A stretch of 36,115 bases of DNA from Nonomuraea aridisoli (GCF_003236395.1 NZ_POUD01000069.1:1-36115), one strand, 5' to 3'. Counted from the stretch's first letter, positions 15,598 to 23,286 are shown. Made by a program: numbers and translations. Notes: generated by a model not told the origin, from the sequence alone.

Positions 15598-16491
15598 ATG
15601 ATCGTTATCACCGCCCCAACCGGAAACATCGGACACCAGGTTCTCGACAACGTACTGGCCTTCGACGAGCCGGTTCGCGTCATCGTGCGCGACCCGGCCA
15701 GGCTGTCCGCCGACGTCCGTGACCAGGTGGAGGTCGTCCCAGGCTCTCACGGCGATCCGCAGGTCGTCGCCCGCGCGTTCGAGGGCGCCGACGCGGTGTT
15801 CTGGCTGCTGCCGACCGACCACCGCGCCCCGAGCGTCGAGGAGGCCTACGTCGGTTTCACCCGTCCCGCGGCCGAGGCGATGCGCGAGCGGGGCGTCAAG
15901 CGCGTGGTGAGCGTCAGCGCCCTGGGCCGCACCACCCCGTACGCCGGCCGGGCCGGATACGTGACCGCGTCACTGGCCATGGACGACCTGATCGCCGGCA
16001 CCGGCGTGGCGTTGCGGGCGCTGGCCCTGCCGTCGTTCATGGAGAACGTGCTACGGCAGGCGCAGGTCATCAAGGAGCAGGGGGTGTTCTTCGACATGAT
16101 CGCCCCCGACCGGAAGGCGCCCACCGCCGCCACCCGCGACATCGCCGCCGTCGCCGCCCGCCTGCTGCTCGACACCTCGTGGTCCGGCCAGGAGGAGGTG
16201 CCGGTGCTCGGCCCCGAGGACCTGTCGTGCGACGACATGGCCGCCGTCATGTCGGAGGTGCTCGGGACGCCGGTGCGCTACCAGCGGGTCCCCGCTCAGG
16301 CCCTGAAGGACCGGCTCACCGGCGCGGGCATGTCCGAGGCCATGGCCCAGGGCATGGTGGAGATGCTGATCGCCAAGGACGACGGCCTGGACACCGGAGT
16401 CACCCGCACGCCGCAACATGCGGCCGACACGCCCACGACGTTCCGGCAGTGGTGCGAGGAGACCCTCAAGCCCGCGCTGCGGGCCGCCTGA
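15598..16491 (+). CDS. NmrA-family NAD(P)-binding protein
   Basis: A 297-residue Rossmann-fold protein of the atypical short-chain dehydrogenase/NmrA family. The dinucleotide motif TAPTGNIGHQV is at 5-15, followed by RVIVRDP and the strand VVSVSALG. The classical YxxxK catalytic pair is not evident, as in NmrA/QOR2-type proteins that sense or use NAD(P)H with quinones or other small molecules. The C-terminal half (ADTPTTFRQWCEETLKPAL) is typical. ATG at 15598 has GGGAG at 7 nt. It is probably the target of the divergent TetR gene. Confidence 0.88.
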   Translation: MIVITAPTGNIGHQVLDNVLAFDEPVRVIVRDPARLSADVRDQVEVVPGSHGDPQVVARAFEGADAVFWLLPTDHRAPSVEEAYVGFTRPAAEAMRERGVKRVVSVSALGRTTPYAGRAGYVTASLAMDDLIAGTGVALRALALPSFMENVLRQAQVIKEQGVFFDMIAPDRKAPTAATRDIAAVAARLLLDTSWSGQEEVPVLGPEDLSCDDMAAVMSEVLGTPVRYQRVPAQALKDRLTGAGMSEAMAQGMVEMLIAKDDGLDTGVTRTPQHAADTPTTFRQWCEETLKPALRAA

Positions 16492-16501
16492 TATTCGCGG
16501 G

Positions 16502-16855
16502 TCAGGCGGTGGGCGGGGCCTTGCGGGCGGAGCCGCGGTAGCGGTCGGCGTCGTAGCGGCGCTCGTTGTCGGCCAGCTTCGCCCGCGCCGCCGCCATCAG
16601 GTCGACGCCCAGGACGTCGGCCAGCCGCACGAGGTAAAGCGTCACGTCGCCCAGCTCCGTACGCATGCGGGCGAGCGTCTCCGGATCGGGGCTGCGCGAC
16701 TCCTCGGCCGTCAGCCACTGGAACTCCGCCACCAGCTCCCCGACCTCGCCCGCCAGCGCCATCGCGAGGTTCTTCGGCGTGTGGAACTGCTCCCACTCCC
16801 GCACCCGCGCGAACTCCCGCAACCGCTCGGCCAGCCCCTCCAGCTCAGTCGTCAC
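16502..16855 (-). CDS. MazG-like nucleotide pyrophosphohydrolase
   Basis: A 117-residue all-alpha NTP pyrophosphatase. The metal-binding ExxE...ExxD signature is visible as GEVGELVAEFQW (Glu37, Glu40) and ELGDVTLYL (Glu67, Asp70). This short single-domain form resembles dCTP/iMazG housecleaning enzymes that hydrolyse non-canonical nucleotides. It starts with GTG at 16855, giving MTTELEGLAERL; no strong ribosome-binding site is present. It converges with the NmrA-like gene with a 10-bp gap. Confidence 0.88.
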   Translation of the reverse strand: MTTELEGLAERLREFARVREWEQFHTPKNLAMALAGEVGELVAEFQWLTAEESRSPDPETLARMRTELGDVTLYLVRLADVLGVDLMAAARAKLADNERRYDADRYRGSARKAPPTA

Positions 16856-16880
16856 GCCACAGGACCCTACCGATCCCGCC

Positions 16881-16911
16881 TTGAACCTCCCGCGACGGGA
16901 GGTCGTACGGT
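16881..16911 (+). promoter_or_regulatory. MerR-type promoter/operator of the TipA-like gene, apparently leaderless
   Basis: -35 TTGAAC (16881-16886) and -10 TACGGT (16906-16911) are separated by exactly 19 bp. ACCTCCC (16885-16891) and GGGAGGT (16897-16903) form a perfect 7-bp inverted repeat with a 5-bp centre inside the spacer. The expected transcription start, about 7 bp after the -10, falls on the ATG at 16918, so translation is probably leaderless. The arrangement implies autoactivation. Confidence 0.85.
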
Positions 16912-16917
16912 TCGGGC

Positions 16918-17706
16918 ATGCACGAAGACGGCGCCGAGCAGCGCTGGAGCATCGGCGAGGTGTCCCGTAGGACCGGGATCACCGTCCGGACGCTCTACCA
17001 CTACGACGAGATCGGCCTGGTCCGACCGGCGCGGCGCACCGCTTCGGGGCACCGCCGCTACACGGCGTCGGACGTGCGCCGCCTCTACCGCGTACGGGCC
17101 CTGCGAGGGTTCGGTCTCTCACTGGAGGAGATCGCGACGGTGCTCGCGCGCTCGTCGGACGACCTGGCCACGCTGCGCGACCTGCTGGCCGCGCAGCTGG
17201 CCGCGCTGGAGGCGTACGCCGCCCGCGCGGCCCGGCTGAGCGAGCAGCTTCGCGACCTGGTCGGGCAGCTCGACGCGGCGGTCATGCCGGAGCCGGATCA
17301 GTTTCTGACGACATTGGAGATGATTTCGGTGTACGAGACGTATTTCACGGAAGAGCAGCGTGAGCAGCTGGCCCGGCGCAGGACCGCCCTCGGGGACGAG
17401 ACCGTCGAAGCCACCAAGATGGAGTGGCTGGAGCTCGTCCGCGCGTTCAAGCAGCACGTGGCGGACGGCACCCCGGTCGACGATCCCCGCGTACGGGACC
17501 TGACCGCCCGCTGGGAGACGATCGGCGTCGCCTACGCGAGCCCCGATCCACAGGAGAACGACCAGATCTCGGCCGCCGCGGCGGCGTTGTGGCGCGACCA
17601 CCAGGAGGAGATCAGCACGAGGATCAGCAGTCAGCTCGACTGGCTGGCCCCCGACGACCTGCCGAAGATCATGGAGTACGTCGAGCGCGTCCGGCAGGCC
17701 CGCTGA
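16918..17706 (+). CDS. MerR family regulator with a TipAS-like antibiotic-recognition domain
   Basis: 262 residues. The MerR HTH begins at about residue 10 (WSIGEVSRRTGITVRTLYHY), with wing ASGHRRYTASDV and a long dimerisation helix (about 75-120). The C-terminal domain (about 140-262) has ETYFTEEQREQLARRR, the hallmark opening of TipAS, the domain that binds thiopeptides and other peptide antibiotics in Streptomyces TipAL. The cysteine that in TipAL bonds covalently to thiostrepton is not seen: no Cys occurs in this protein, so binding would have to be non-covalent. Its own promoter carries a perfect operator. No resistance transporter lies next to it. Confidence 0.9.
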   Translation: MHEDGAEQRWSIGEVSRRTGITVRTLYHYDEIGLVRPARRTASGHRRYTASDVRRLYRVRALRGFGLSLEEIATVLARSSDDLATLRDLLAAQLAALEAYAARAARLSEQLRDLVGQLDAAVMPEPDQFLTTLEMISVYETYFTEEQREQLARRRTALGDETVEATKMEWLELVRAFKQHVADGTPVDDPRVRDLTARWETIGVAYASPDPQENDQISAAAAALWRDHQEEISTRISSQLDWLAPDDLPKIMEYVERVRQAR

Positions 17707-17715
17707 CCATCGAAC

Positions 17716-18465
17716 TCACTGGGTGGCGTCCTTGAGCAGGGCGCGCAGGCGTTCGACCGGCTCGGCGGCGCCGGAGAAGGACGGGGTCGCGCCGCCCTGG
17801 CGGCCCCAGAGCCACAGCAGGACGTCGTGCGGCGAGCCCGACACCGAGGCGTCGGCCTCGGTGGTGGCGCCCGCGGTCACCTCCACCCCCTTGGCCGACG
17901 GCCGCACCAGCCAGCTGTGATCACCCGCGTGGATCGACACCGTGCTGCCCTCCGCCGCCGCCAGGCCGTCGCCGAACTCCTCGGGCCACCTGGCCGCCGC
18001 GTAGGCGAGGAAGGCCACCAGGATCTCGTCGATGCCGTCGAGGGCCAGGTCGCCGGGGATCGGGGCGAGCGGCTCACCGGCCGCCAGCTCGGCGTCGACC
18101 CGGTGAACGACCGTCTCCAGCGCCATCCTGCGGGCCCAGAAGCCGACCGTCTGGTCCGCGTCGTACCAGGTGAGGGCCGGGTCGGCGGGCTTGCGGGAGG
18201 TGAGCTCGGCGCGCAGCTCCGACAGGGCGCGGTCGAAGTATCCGGCGGGGTCGGCCGGCTCGGGCGCGAGCGGCCACGGGTCGGGCCAGGCGCCCCGGCG
18301 CATCGCCTCGACCTTGTGCAGGTAGACCTCGCCGACGTGCAGCAGCAGGTCGGCGGCCGTCCACCCGGGACACGACGGCACCGCCGCGCCCACGTCACGC
18401 ACGGCGGCCTCCCGCAGACGCGCGGCGTCACGGTCGAGCAGCTCCAGATACCGGGAGAAGTCCAT
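17716..18465 (-). CDS. Maleylpyruvate isomerase family mycothiol-dependent enzyme
   Basis: A 249-residue protein with an N-terminal MDMPI/DinB domain (PSCPGWTAADLLLHVGEVYLH, candidate ligand His43) and a second conserved His in ALETVVHRVDAE (Glu117, His121, Asp124). The C-terminal part (about 165-249, VEVTAGATTEADASVSGSPH) is a small MDMPI_C/SCP2-like domain. Relatives use mycothiol as cofactor for isomerisation or detoxification; the substrate here is unknown. ATG at 18465 is preferred over the ORF's earlier codon because MDFSRYLELL is the normal start; no clear ribosome-binding site. The stop lies 10 bp from the end of the TipA-like gene. Confidence 0.85.
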   Translation of the reverse strand: MDFSRYLELLDRDAARLREAAVRDVGAAVPSCPGWTAADLLLHVGEVYLHKVEAMRRGAWPDPWPLAPEPADPAGYFDRALSELRAELTSRKPADPALTWYDADQTVGFWARRMALETVVHRVDAELAAGEPLAPIPGDLALDGIDEILVAFLAYAAARWPEEFGDGLAAAEGSTVSIHAGDHSWLVRPSAKGVEVTAGATTEADASVSGSPHDVLLWLWGRQGGATPSFSGAAEPVERLRALLKDATQ

Positions 18466-18512
18466 GCGCCAATTCAAACACATGATCGAGTGTCCTCGGT
18501 CACACGGGGATC

Positions 18513-18917
18513 ATGACCATCACCGAGTTCACCGTCGGCCCCCCGTCCGTGCTGGAGCTCGAGTTCGTCCATCACCCGGAGTGGACCCCGCCCGGGTCGG
18601 CACGGACCCCGATCGTCGTCCTCCGGTTCGAGGACGTCCACATCCTGGAGTGGCGCCAGGACGACATCCCTCCCGAAGCCCCTCTCGGGCAGGTGTCCAC
18701 CTTCGACTGGTACGGCGCCGACCTGTTCATGATGGACACTTTGGCGCTGCGGCTGGAGTTCCGCGCGCGGCGGATGCGCGCGAGCGTGCGCGCTCGCGCG
18801 GGTCAGCGGGCGAGGAAGCCGAGGACGTGGGGCAGGACCTCCGACGGGCGGCGCGGGGTCGTGGCGTGGTCGGCGTCCGCGACCGAGAAGAACTCCGCGC
18901 CGTGGGAACGGGCGTAG
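18513..18917 (+). CDS. Small hypothetical protein, 3' end probably altered
   Basis: Starts with ATG at 18513 (MTITEFTVGPPSVLELEF). Residues 1-85 look like a real beta-rich domain with hydrophobic alternation (IVVLRFEDVHILEWRQDD, FDWYGADLFMMD). After RARRMRAS the sequence becomes Arg/Ala-rich and is simply the reverse of the convergent hydrolase gene; it overlaps that gene by 115 bp. The change coincides with a GC-rich hairpin at 18777-18800. I suspect the native stop was lost by an indel near there, or that the tail is not translated as read. Function not recognised. Confidence 0.5.
   Translation: MTITEFTVGPPSVLELEFVHHPEWTPPGSARTPIVVLRFEDVHILEWRQDDIPPEAPLGQVSTFDWYGADLFMMDTLALRLEFRARRMRASVRARAGQRARKPRTWGRTSDGRRGVVAWSASATEKNSAPWERA
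18777..18800. terminator. GC-rich hairpin between convergent genes
   Basis: CGCGCGAGC (18777-18785) pairs perfectly with GCTCGCGCG (18792-18800) around a 6-nt loop. It lies 3 bp beyond the stop of the minus-strand hydrolase and within the tail of the small plus-strand gene. It is placed correctly to terminate the hydrolase transcript; no U-tract is present. Confidence 0.6.
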
Positions 18918-19552
18918 TCGCGCATCGGGTCGTGCCAGGGGTCGGCCGTGCCGGCGTACATGAGCGTCGGCACCCCCGAGGCGGCCAGCCGGTCGGCGAG
19001 GCCGGGCTCGCGGGAGAACGCCTCGTAGTTCGCGCGGTGCGCCGCCGGATCGCCGGCCTCGATCACGCCCACCTGGTACGCCGACTCCAGCGCCCCGCCC
19101 CTCACCAGCTCGTACGGGTCGTGGTCGGCGGGCAGCCCGAGCGCGGCCAGCACGGCGGGCACCCGCGCCATGAACCCGTACGGGTCGTAGGCCCCCGCCA
19201 CCAGCCGGGTCAGCCGCTCCGGCGCGCAGGCGGCCACCGCGTAACCGGTCAGCGCGCCCAGCGAATACCCCCAGAAGGCGGCCCGGTCGAGCCCGAGGTC
19301 GTCGAACACGGCGACGACGGACGCGGCCCGCCGCTCCAGCGCGTACGCCGCCGGGTCGCGGGGCGCGTCGCTCGCGCCCAGCCCGAGCGGATCGACCGCG
19401 ATCACCGTGTGGGTCTCGGCCAGGACCTCGGTGTAGCCGAGGTGGGCCCAGTGGCCGCCGTCCTCGAACATCCCCGGATGCAGCACCACGGGCGCCCCCG
19501 ACCCGGACACCGCGTACGCGATCTTGTAGCCGTCAGCATACGCAAAAGGCAT
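18803..19552 (-). CDS. Alpha/beta hydrolase
   Basis: A 249-residue cytosolic hydrolase. The strand PVVLHPGMFEDGGHW provides the oxyanion region, GYSLGALTG the nucleophile elbow (Ser97), MYAGTADPWHD the acid and VADADHATTP the catalytic His. The cap is short. Substrate not predictable; related proteins include haloperoxidase-like and ester hydrolases. ATG at 19552 has AAGGGG 8 nt upstream. It is divergent from an HxlR regulator with an inverted repeat between them, suggesting it is the regulated gene, as is common for HxlR pairs. Confidence 0.87.
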   Translation of the reverse strand: MPFAYADGYKIAYAVSGSGAPVVLHPGMFEDGGHWAHLGYTEVLAETHTVIAVDPLGLGASDAPRDPAAYALERRAASVVAVFDDLGLDRAAFWGYSLGALTGYAVAACAPERLTRLVAGAYDPYGFMARVPAVLAALGLPADHDPYELVRGGALESAYQVGVIEAGDPAAHRANYEAFSREPGLADRLAASGVPTLMYAGTADPWHDPMRDYARSHGAEFFSVADADHATTPRRPSEVLPHVLGFLAR

Positions 19553-19576
19553 GAAATATCCCCTTGTGACCAGGAA

Positions 19577-19593
19577 CGTTATCTCTTGTAACG
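19577..19593. promoter_or_regulatory. Probable HxlR operator
   Basis: CGTTA (19577-19581) and TAACG (19589-19593) form a perfect inverted repeat with a 7-bp centre, in the 88-bp gap between the divergent hydrolase and hxlR genes. A TTGTGA hexamer (19564-19569) lies 19 bp before TAACGG. Regulation is inferred from position and symmetry. Confidence 0.6.
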
Positions 19594-19640
19594 GGAGTCA
19601 TCCTGCGCCACGATCGAGAGGCTGAAAAGGAGGCACTTTC

Positions 19641-20021
19641 TTGGCGCAACGGAACACCGCGGTAACAGACCAGGCCGACTGCCCGCTCCCCGAGGTGCTG
19701 CGGCTGATCGGCGACAAGTGGTGCATCCAGATCCTGGTCGAGCTGGGCGAGGGCCCACGCCGCTTCACCCAGTTGGAGCGCGCGATCGACGGCATCAGCC
19801 GCCGCATGCTCACCCTCAACCTGCGCAACCTCGAACGCAACGGCCTGGTGAGCAGGACCGTCCACCCCGACGCGCCCCCGAGCGTCGAGTACGCCATCAC
19901 GCCCCTGGCCGAGGACATCCGCGACCCCCTGGAGACCCTGGCGAACTGGGCCCGCCACGCCGCCCCGGCCCTGATCGCCGCCCGCCAGACGTACGACGCC
20001 CGCCTCGGAGCGGAGCGGTGA
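19641..20021 (+). CDS. HxlR family transcriptional regulator
   Basis: A 126-residue winged-helix regulator. CPLPEVLRLIGDKWCIQILV is the classic HxlR opening with a conserved Cys (Cys14) that in some members senses oxidants or aldehydes. GISRRMLTLNLRNLERNGLV is the recognition helix and PPSVEYAITPLAEDI the wing. It starts with TTG at 19641: AAGGAGG lies exactly 7 nt upstream, and no other start fits. The stop overlaps the Nudix start by GTGA, so translation is coupled. It probably controls the divergent hydrolase and itself. Confidence 0.93.
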   Translation: MAQRNTAVTDQADCPLPEVLRLIGDKWCIQILVELGEGPRRFTQLERAIDGISRRMLTLNLRNLERNGLVSRTVHPDAPPSVEYAITPLAEDIRDPLETLANWARHAAPALIAARQTYDARLGAER

Positions 20022-20440
20022 CCTGCCCGGACCACCCGCTCGTCGTCGTGGCAGCCGTGATCGTCCAGCACGAGCGCCTGCTCGTGGTGAGCAAGCAGGC
20101 CGCCCCGGACGTCTTCTACCTGCCGGGCGGCAAACCCGAGCCCGGCGAGCAGCCGCTGGAGGCGCTGACCCGCGAGCTCGCCGAGGAGCTCGGCGTCAGG
20201 CCGCTGGAGCCCCGCCTCCTGGGAGACGTCGAAGCCCCCGCGGCGCTGGAGGGCGTCCCGATGAGGATGACGGTCTTCCACGCGCGCATCGACCGCACGC
20301 CCCAACCCGCCGCCGAGCTCGCGCGCCTCAGATGGATCACCGGCCACGAGCCCGGCCTGCACCTCGCCCCCGCGGTCAGGCACCACGTCCTGCCCGCGCT
20401 GAGGCACCGCGGCCTCATCGGGACGCCCGAAGCGAACTGA
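20018..20440 (+). CDS. Nudix hydrolase
   Basis: A 140-residue Mg-dependent pyrophosphohydrolase acting on nucleoside diphosphate derivatives. The full Nudix box G-x5-E-x7-REU-x-EE-x-GU is present at 38-60 (GKPEPGEQPLEALTREL then AEELGV), with Glu53, Glu56 and Glu57 as metal ligands. Substrate unknown; the length suits a MutT-like housecleaning enzyme. GTG at 20018 overlaps the hxlR stop (GTGA), fixing the start and implying a two-gene operon. The pairing with an HxlR regulator suggests a role in an oxidative or electrophile response, which is inference. Confidence 0.92.
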   Translation: MTCPDHPLVVVAAVIVQHERLLVVSKQAAPDVFYLPGGKPEPGEQPLEALTRELAEELGVRPLEPRLLGDVEAPAALEGVPMRMTVFHARIDRTPQPAAELARLRWITGHEPGLHLAPAVRHHVLPALRHRGLIGTPEAN

Positions 20441-20464
20441 GCCCCGCAAGGCCGGCGTCCGCAC

Positions 20465-20924
20465 TTGAAAGAGTCATTGCGAAAGAGAGAATCCCTCCAA
20501 CTGCTCCTTCCACCTGCGCGTCCTGGCGAAGTTCGGCTACATCGAACGTGTCCCCGGCCAGACCGGGCGCGACCGGCCCTGGCGGCTCGTCGACATCGAG
20601 CACTTCTGGGACTCCGAGCCGCCCGACGAGGACGGCCGGGCCGCGGCGACCGCCCTCGACCAGGCGTACCTGGACTGGGAGTACGCGCGGATGAAGGCCG
20701 CGGGGGCGGCGGCGGTGCCGCAGGAGTGGAAGGGCAAGCTGTCGACCGGCGGTTCCACCCTCTGGCTGACGCCGGACGAGGCGCAACAGCTCCAGCAGGC
20801 CATCTCCCGGCTCGTCGACCCGTACGTCGAACGCTGGCACAAGCCCGAGACGCGCCCGGCGGACGGGCGTCCGGTCCGGTTGTTCCACACCACCTACCTC
20901 ACGCCGTACACGGAACAGCCGTGA
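20465..20924 (+). pseudogene. Decayed winged-helix (ArsR-like) regulator with an internal deletion
   Basis: A TTG at 20465 opens MKESLRKRE, a plausible regulator N-terminus, but the frame soon loses sense. From about 20490 a different frame gives ENPSNCSFHLRVLAKFGYIE, the recognition helix and wing of an ArsR-like HTH, and runs to TGA at 20924 with an acidic C-terminal half (WDSEPPDEDGRAAA, LWLTPDEAQQLQQAISRLV) typical of these regulators. About 50-60 codons that should carry the first HTH helices (usually with a phrase like ALAHPVR) are missing and the frame changes, so there is an out-of-frame internal deletion near 20490. Its stop overlaps the MFS start by GTGA. Confidence 0.75.
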
Positions 20925-22023
20925 CGGGCGCGCTCGCCAGCCCTCCGTTCCGGCGATTACTGGGCGGCTGGACGATCGGCAACTTCGCCGGCGGCGCTGT
21001 TGCTCACGCTCGGGGTGTGGGCCAAGGACCTGTCGGGCAGCAGCAGCGCCGCCGGCCTGGTCTTTCTCGCGGTGGTCGCCCCGGTCACGCCCTCCCCGCT
21101 CATCGGCCTGCTCGCCGACCGGGTCGACCGAAAACCGCTGCTCGTCGGGGCGAACCTCGCCGCCGCCGCGGCCGCCACGACGCTCCTCCTCGTCCAGACG
21201 TCCGCCCAGTTGTGGCTCCTGTACGGAGTGGCGTTCGCCTTCGGCGCCCTCGGGCTGGTCAACTCCGCCGCCCAGAGCGGCCTGGTCCGCGACATGTTGC
21301 CCGCCCGGCACCTCGACACGGCCAACGGCCTCCTCACCGCCGTCGACCAGGGGCTGCGCATCCTTTCGCCGATCGCGGGCAGCGCGGGAGACGACCGCCG
21401 GCCTGGTTCGCCTGCGGAGCGTCCCGCTGCTGTGGCGCATGGTGATGGTGAGCGCGGCGGCGTTCGGCGTCCTCGGCTTCTTCGACACGGCCCTGTTCGA
21501 ACTCGTGGGCAAGGGGCTCGGGAAGGAGGCCGCGTTCTTCGGGGTGCTGGTGGCCGTTCAGGGGGCCGGCAGTGTGCTCGGCGGCCTGACGGCGGCCGCG
21601 GTGTTGCCCCGATGGGGACCTGCGGCGGTGGTCGCGACCTCACTCGCGCTGGTCGGCGTGGCCGGGGTCGCGATGGCGGCCGACCTCGTCGGCGCTCCGC
21701 TGCTCGCCTTCGTGGTGACGGCGCTGTTCGCGTGCGGGGTGGCGGCCCCGTGGCTGGTCGTCGCGATGGTCACCACCCGGCAGCGGCTCACGCCCGCCAG
21801 GCTCCAGGGCCGGGCCGCCGCGGCCGCCGACGTCGCCATGATGGTGCCGCAGACGGCCTCCATCGCGGACGGCGCGGCGCTCGTCGCCGTCGTCGACTAC
21901 CGATGGCTGATGATCACCGCAGGAGGGGTCCTGATCGGCTGCGCGTTCGCGCTGACGACGACCTCCACGAGAGCCCTCGCCGCCGCCGCGCCGCTCGATG
22001 ACGCGCCCCGGGCATCACGGTGA
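20921..22023 (+). pseudogene. Decayed MFS transporter with a frameshift and an internal deletion
   Basis: Starts with GTG at 20921 overlapping the regulator stop. Three frames are needed to read it: TGALASPPFRRLLGGWTIGN, then from about 20998 LLLTLGVWAKDLSGSSSAAG through LTAVDQGLRILSPIAG, then from about 21390 LVRLRSVPLLWRMVMV to the TGA at 22023. The first change (near 20985-20997) looks like a small indel. The second (near 21380) removes roughly 50-60 residues normally holding a membrane helix and the central loop. The remaining helices and the helix 2-3 motif GLLADRVDRKPLL identify a major facilitator permease, probably a drug exporter originally controlled by the adjacent regulator. It cannot be functional as read. 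Confidence 0.85.
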
Positions 22024-22449
22024 GGAGACCGGCGGTCGCACCACGAACTGCACGGAGGCGACCCTGTCCCCGGCCGCGTCCAGGACCCATTCGTAGACAC
22101 GGCCGCCCTCCAGCGGAAGGGGCGGAATCGGGATGGCGAAGCTGAAAGTGAGCGGCACCCGTCCGGCCACCGGTTCCAGGCCCGTGACGTCCGGGGAGAT
22201 CTCGCCGTCGAAGGACAACATCCCGTCGTCATCCGGGGATGGGCGCACGGGCCGGCCTTCGTCGTCGATCAACCGTACGGAGAAGCAGATCTTCTCCCCC
22301 ACTTCCTCCCACGGAATCCTGATGAATCCGGCGACAGCCGACATCGGCACCGCGGGCCCCGTCACCGACCAGCCCGCTCCCAGCAGGTTGATCTTGCCGG
22401 TGGCCACGTCGGTGCTGGCGGAGTCGCTCAACAGGAGAAAGCCCTGCAT
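22015..22449 (-). CDS. Conserved hypothetical protein (DUF6941-like), third gene of the TA operon
   Basis: 144 residues, beta-rich. MQGFLLLSDSASTDVATGKI then NLLGAGWSVTGP resembles a family of uncharacterised actinobacterial proteins that I associate with DUF6941; the name is from memory and not verified. FSFAIPIPPLPLEGG and VYEWVLDAAGDRVASVQFVV suggest a beta-sandwich. No catalytic motif, signal peptide or membrane segment. ATG at 22449 shares its A with the antitoxin stop (TGATG), so the gene is translationally coupled to the toxin-antitoxin pair. It converges with the MFS pseudogene with a 9-bp overlap. Confidence 0.75.
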   Translation of the reverse strand: MQGFLLLSDSASTDVATGKINLLGAGWSVTGPAVPMSAVAGFIRIPWEEVGEKICFSVRLIDDEGRPVRPSPDDDGMLSFDGEISPDVTGLEPVAGRVPLTFSFAIPIPPLPLEGGRVYEWVLDAAGDRVASVQFVVRPPVSSP

Positions 22450-22838
22450 CAGAGCACGGACCTCGTGAGCTCCACCGCGCCGGCTCCGCGGGTGGGCGCG
22501 GACGCCACACCCTGGATCACCATCGGCGCCGAGGTGGACGCGGTGCTGGAGACCGCGCCCGGCGCCTTCACGACGTGGAACACCTCGGCACCGATCGCGA
22601 GCGCGTAGCGGCGGATCGTGGACATGCGGGGGTCGCCGCCGACCCGCTCGAAGTCGGACACGGCGGGCTGGCTGCGCCGCATCCGCTCCGCCACGTCCGA
22701 CTGCGTCAGCCCGAGCTGCTTACGCAGGCCGACGAGGGTCTCGATCAGACGCATGTCGCGCTCGACCGCTGCGCTCTCACGCCGAACCTCTGGATCGGCT
22801 GCGTCGATGCCCAGCAATGCGGCGATGTCGCGGTCCAC
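22449..22838 (-). CDS. XRE-family antitoxin (HigA-like)
   Basis: A 129-residue HTH protein. The Cro/C1-type HTH spans about 43-66 (LGLTQSDVAERMRRSQPAVS), preceded by a helical N-terminus (LLGIDAADPEVRRES) and followed by a disordered-looking Ser/Ala tail from about 93. This is the usual architecture of HigA-type antitoxins, which neutralise the toxin and repress the operon. GTG at 22838 has AGGAGG at 5-nt spacing. It lies 26 bp downstream of the toxin gene (toxin first, HigBA order) and overlaps the next gene by one base. Function inferred from pairing. Confidence 0.87.
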   Translation of the reverse strand: MDRDIAALLGIDAADPEVRRESAAVERDMRLIETLVGLRKQLGLTQSDVAERMRRSQPAVSDFERVGGDPRMSTIRRYALAIGAEVFHVVKAPGAVSSTASTSAPMVIQGVASAPTRGAGAVELTRSVL

Positions 22839-22864
22839 CCCTACCTCCTGCTATCGGGTCAACC

Positions 22865-23227
22865 TTATATTCTGCTTCGCCATTCGGCCAGCCGGTCCCT
22901 CGCCGTCTCGATGGCCCGCTCCTGCGCCCCGCCGCTGCCCTTCTGGTGGAACTTGAGGCCGAGCAGCAGATGCTCGCCGTCCGTGAGCAGCGCGTAGTAC
23001 AGGCGGTACTCGTTGCCCGCATGGCTCAGACGCGCCTCGCGGAGCCCTCTCCCCAGCGTTCGCACGTCCCGGTCGAGCACGTTGTCGTGCTCGATCCGCC
23101 ACATCAGGGTGCCGAGCTCGATGAGCGGAGGCTTGCCCTGGAGGACCTCGTGGATCTCCTTGCTGACGACTTCGGCGCCGGCAGGAGTCGTGTAGAACCG
23201 CCACCTGGCCTTGGAACGTTCCCCCAC
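22865..23227 (-). CDS. RelE/HigB-type (Gp49-like) toxin
   Basis: A 120-residue small basic protein. LREARLSHAGNEYRLYYALL, LLLGLKFHQKGSGG and the final helix ERAIETARDRLAEW match the RelE/HigB/phage Gp49-like superfamily, whose members cleave mRNA at the ribosome. The N-terminal 35 residues (WRFYTTPAGAEVVSKEI) also fit. GTG at 23227 is chosen for AAGAGG 5-6 nt upstream; another in-frame GTG two codons earlier is possible. It lies directly upstream of the antitoxin, so translation order is toxin first. The catalytic residues cannot be assigned by eye. Confidence 0.87.
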   Translation of the reverse strand: MGERSKARWRFYTTPAGAEVVSKEIHEVLQGKPPLIELGTLMWRIEHDNVLDRDVRTLGRGLREARLSHAGNEYRLYYALLTDGEHLLLGLKFHQKGSGGAQERAIETARDRLAEWRSRI

Positions 23228-23286
23228 GAGCACCTCTTCACCGCGAGTCGCAGCGCCGTCGACACGGCACCCGAATGTAGCGCGGG

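Noticed and set aside
15598..16491. A start for the NmrA-like gene far upstream, near 14821
   Set aside because: That stretch is antisense to tetR and the AfsR gene start, and the Rossmann motif begins right after the ATG at 15598.
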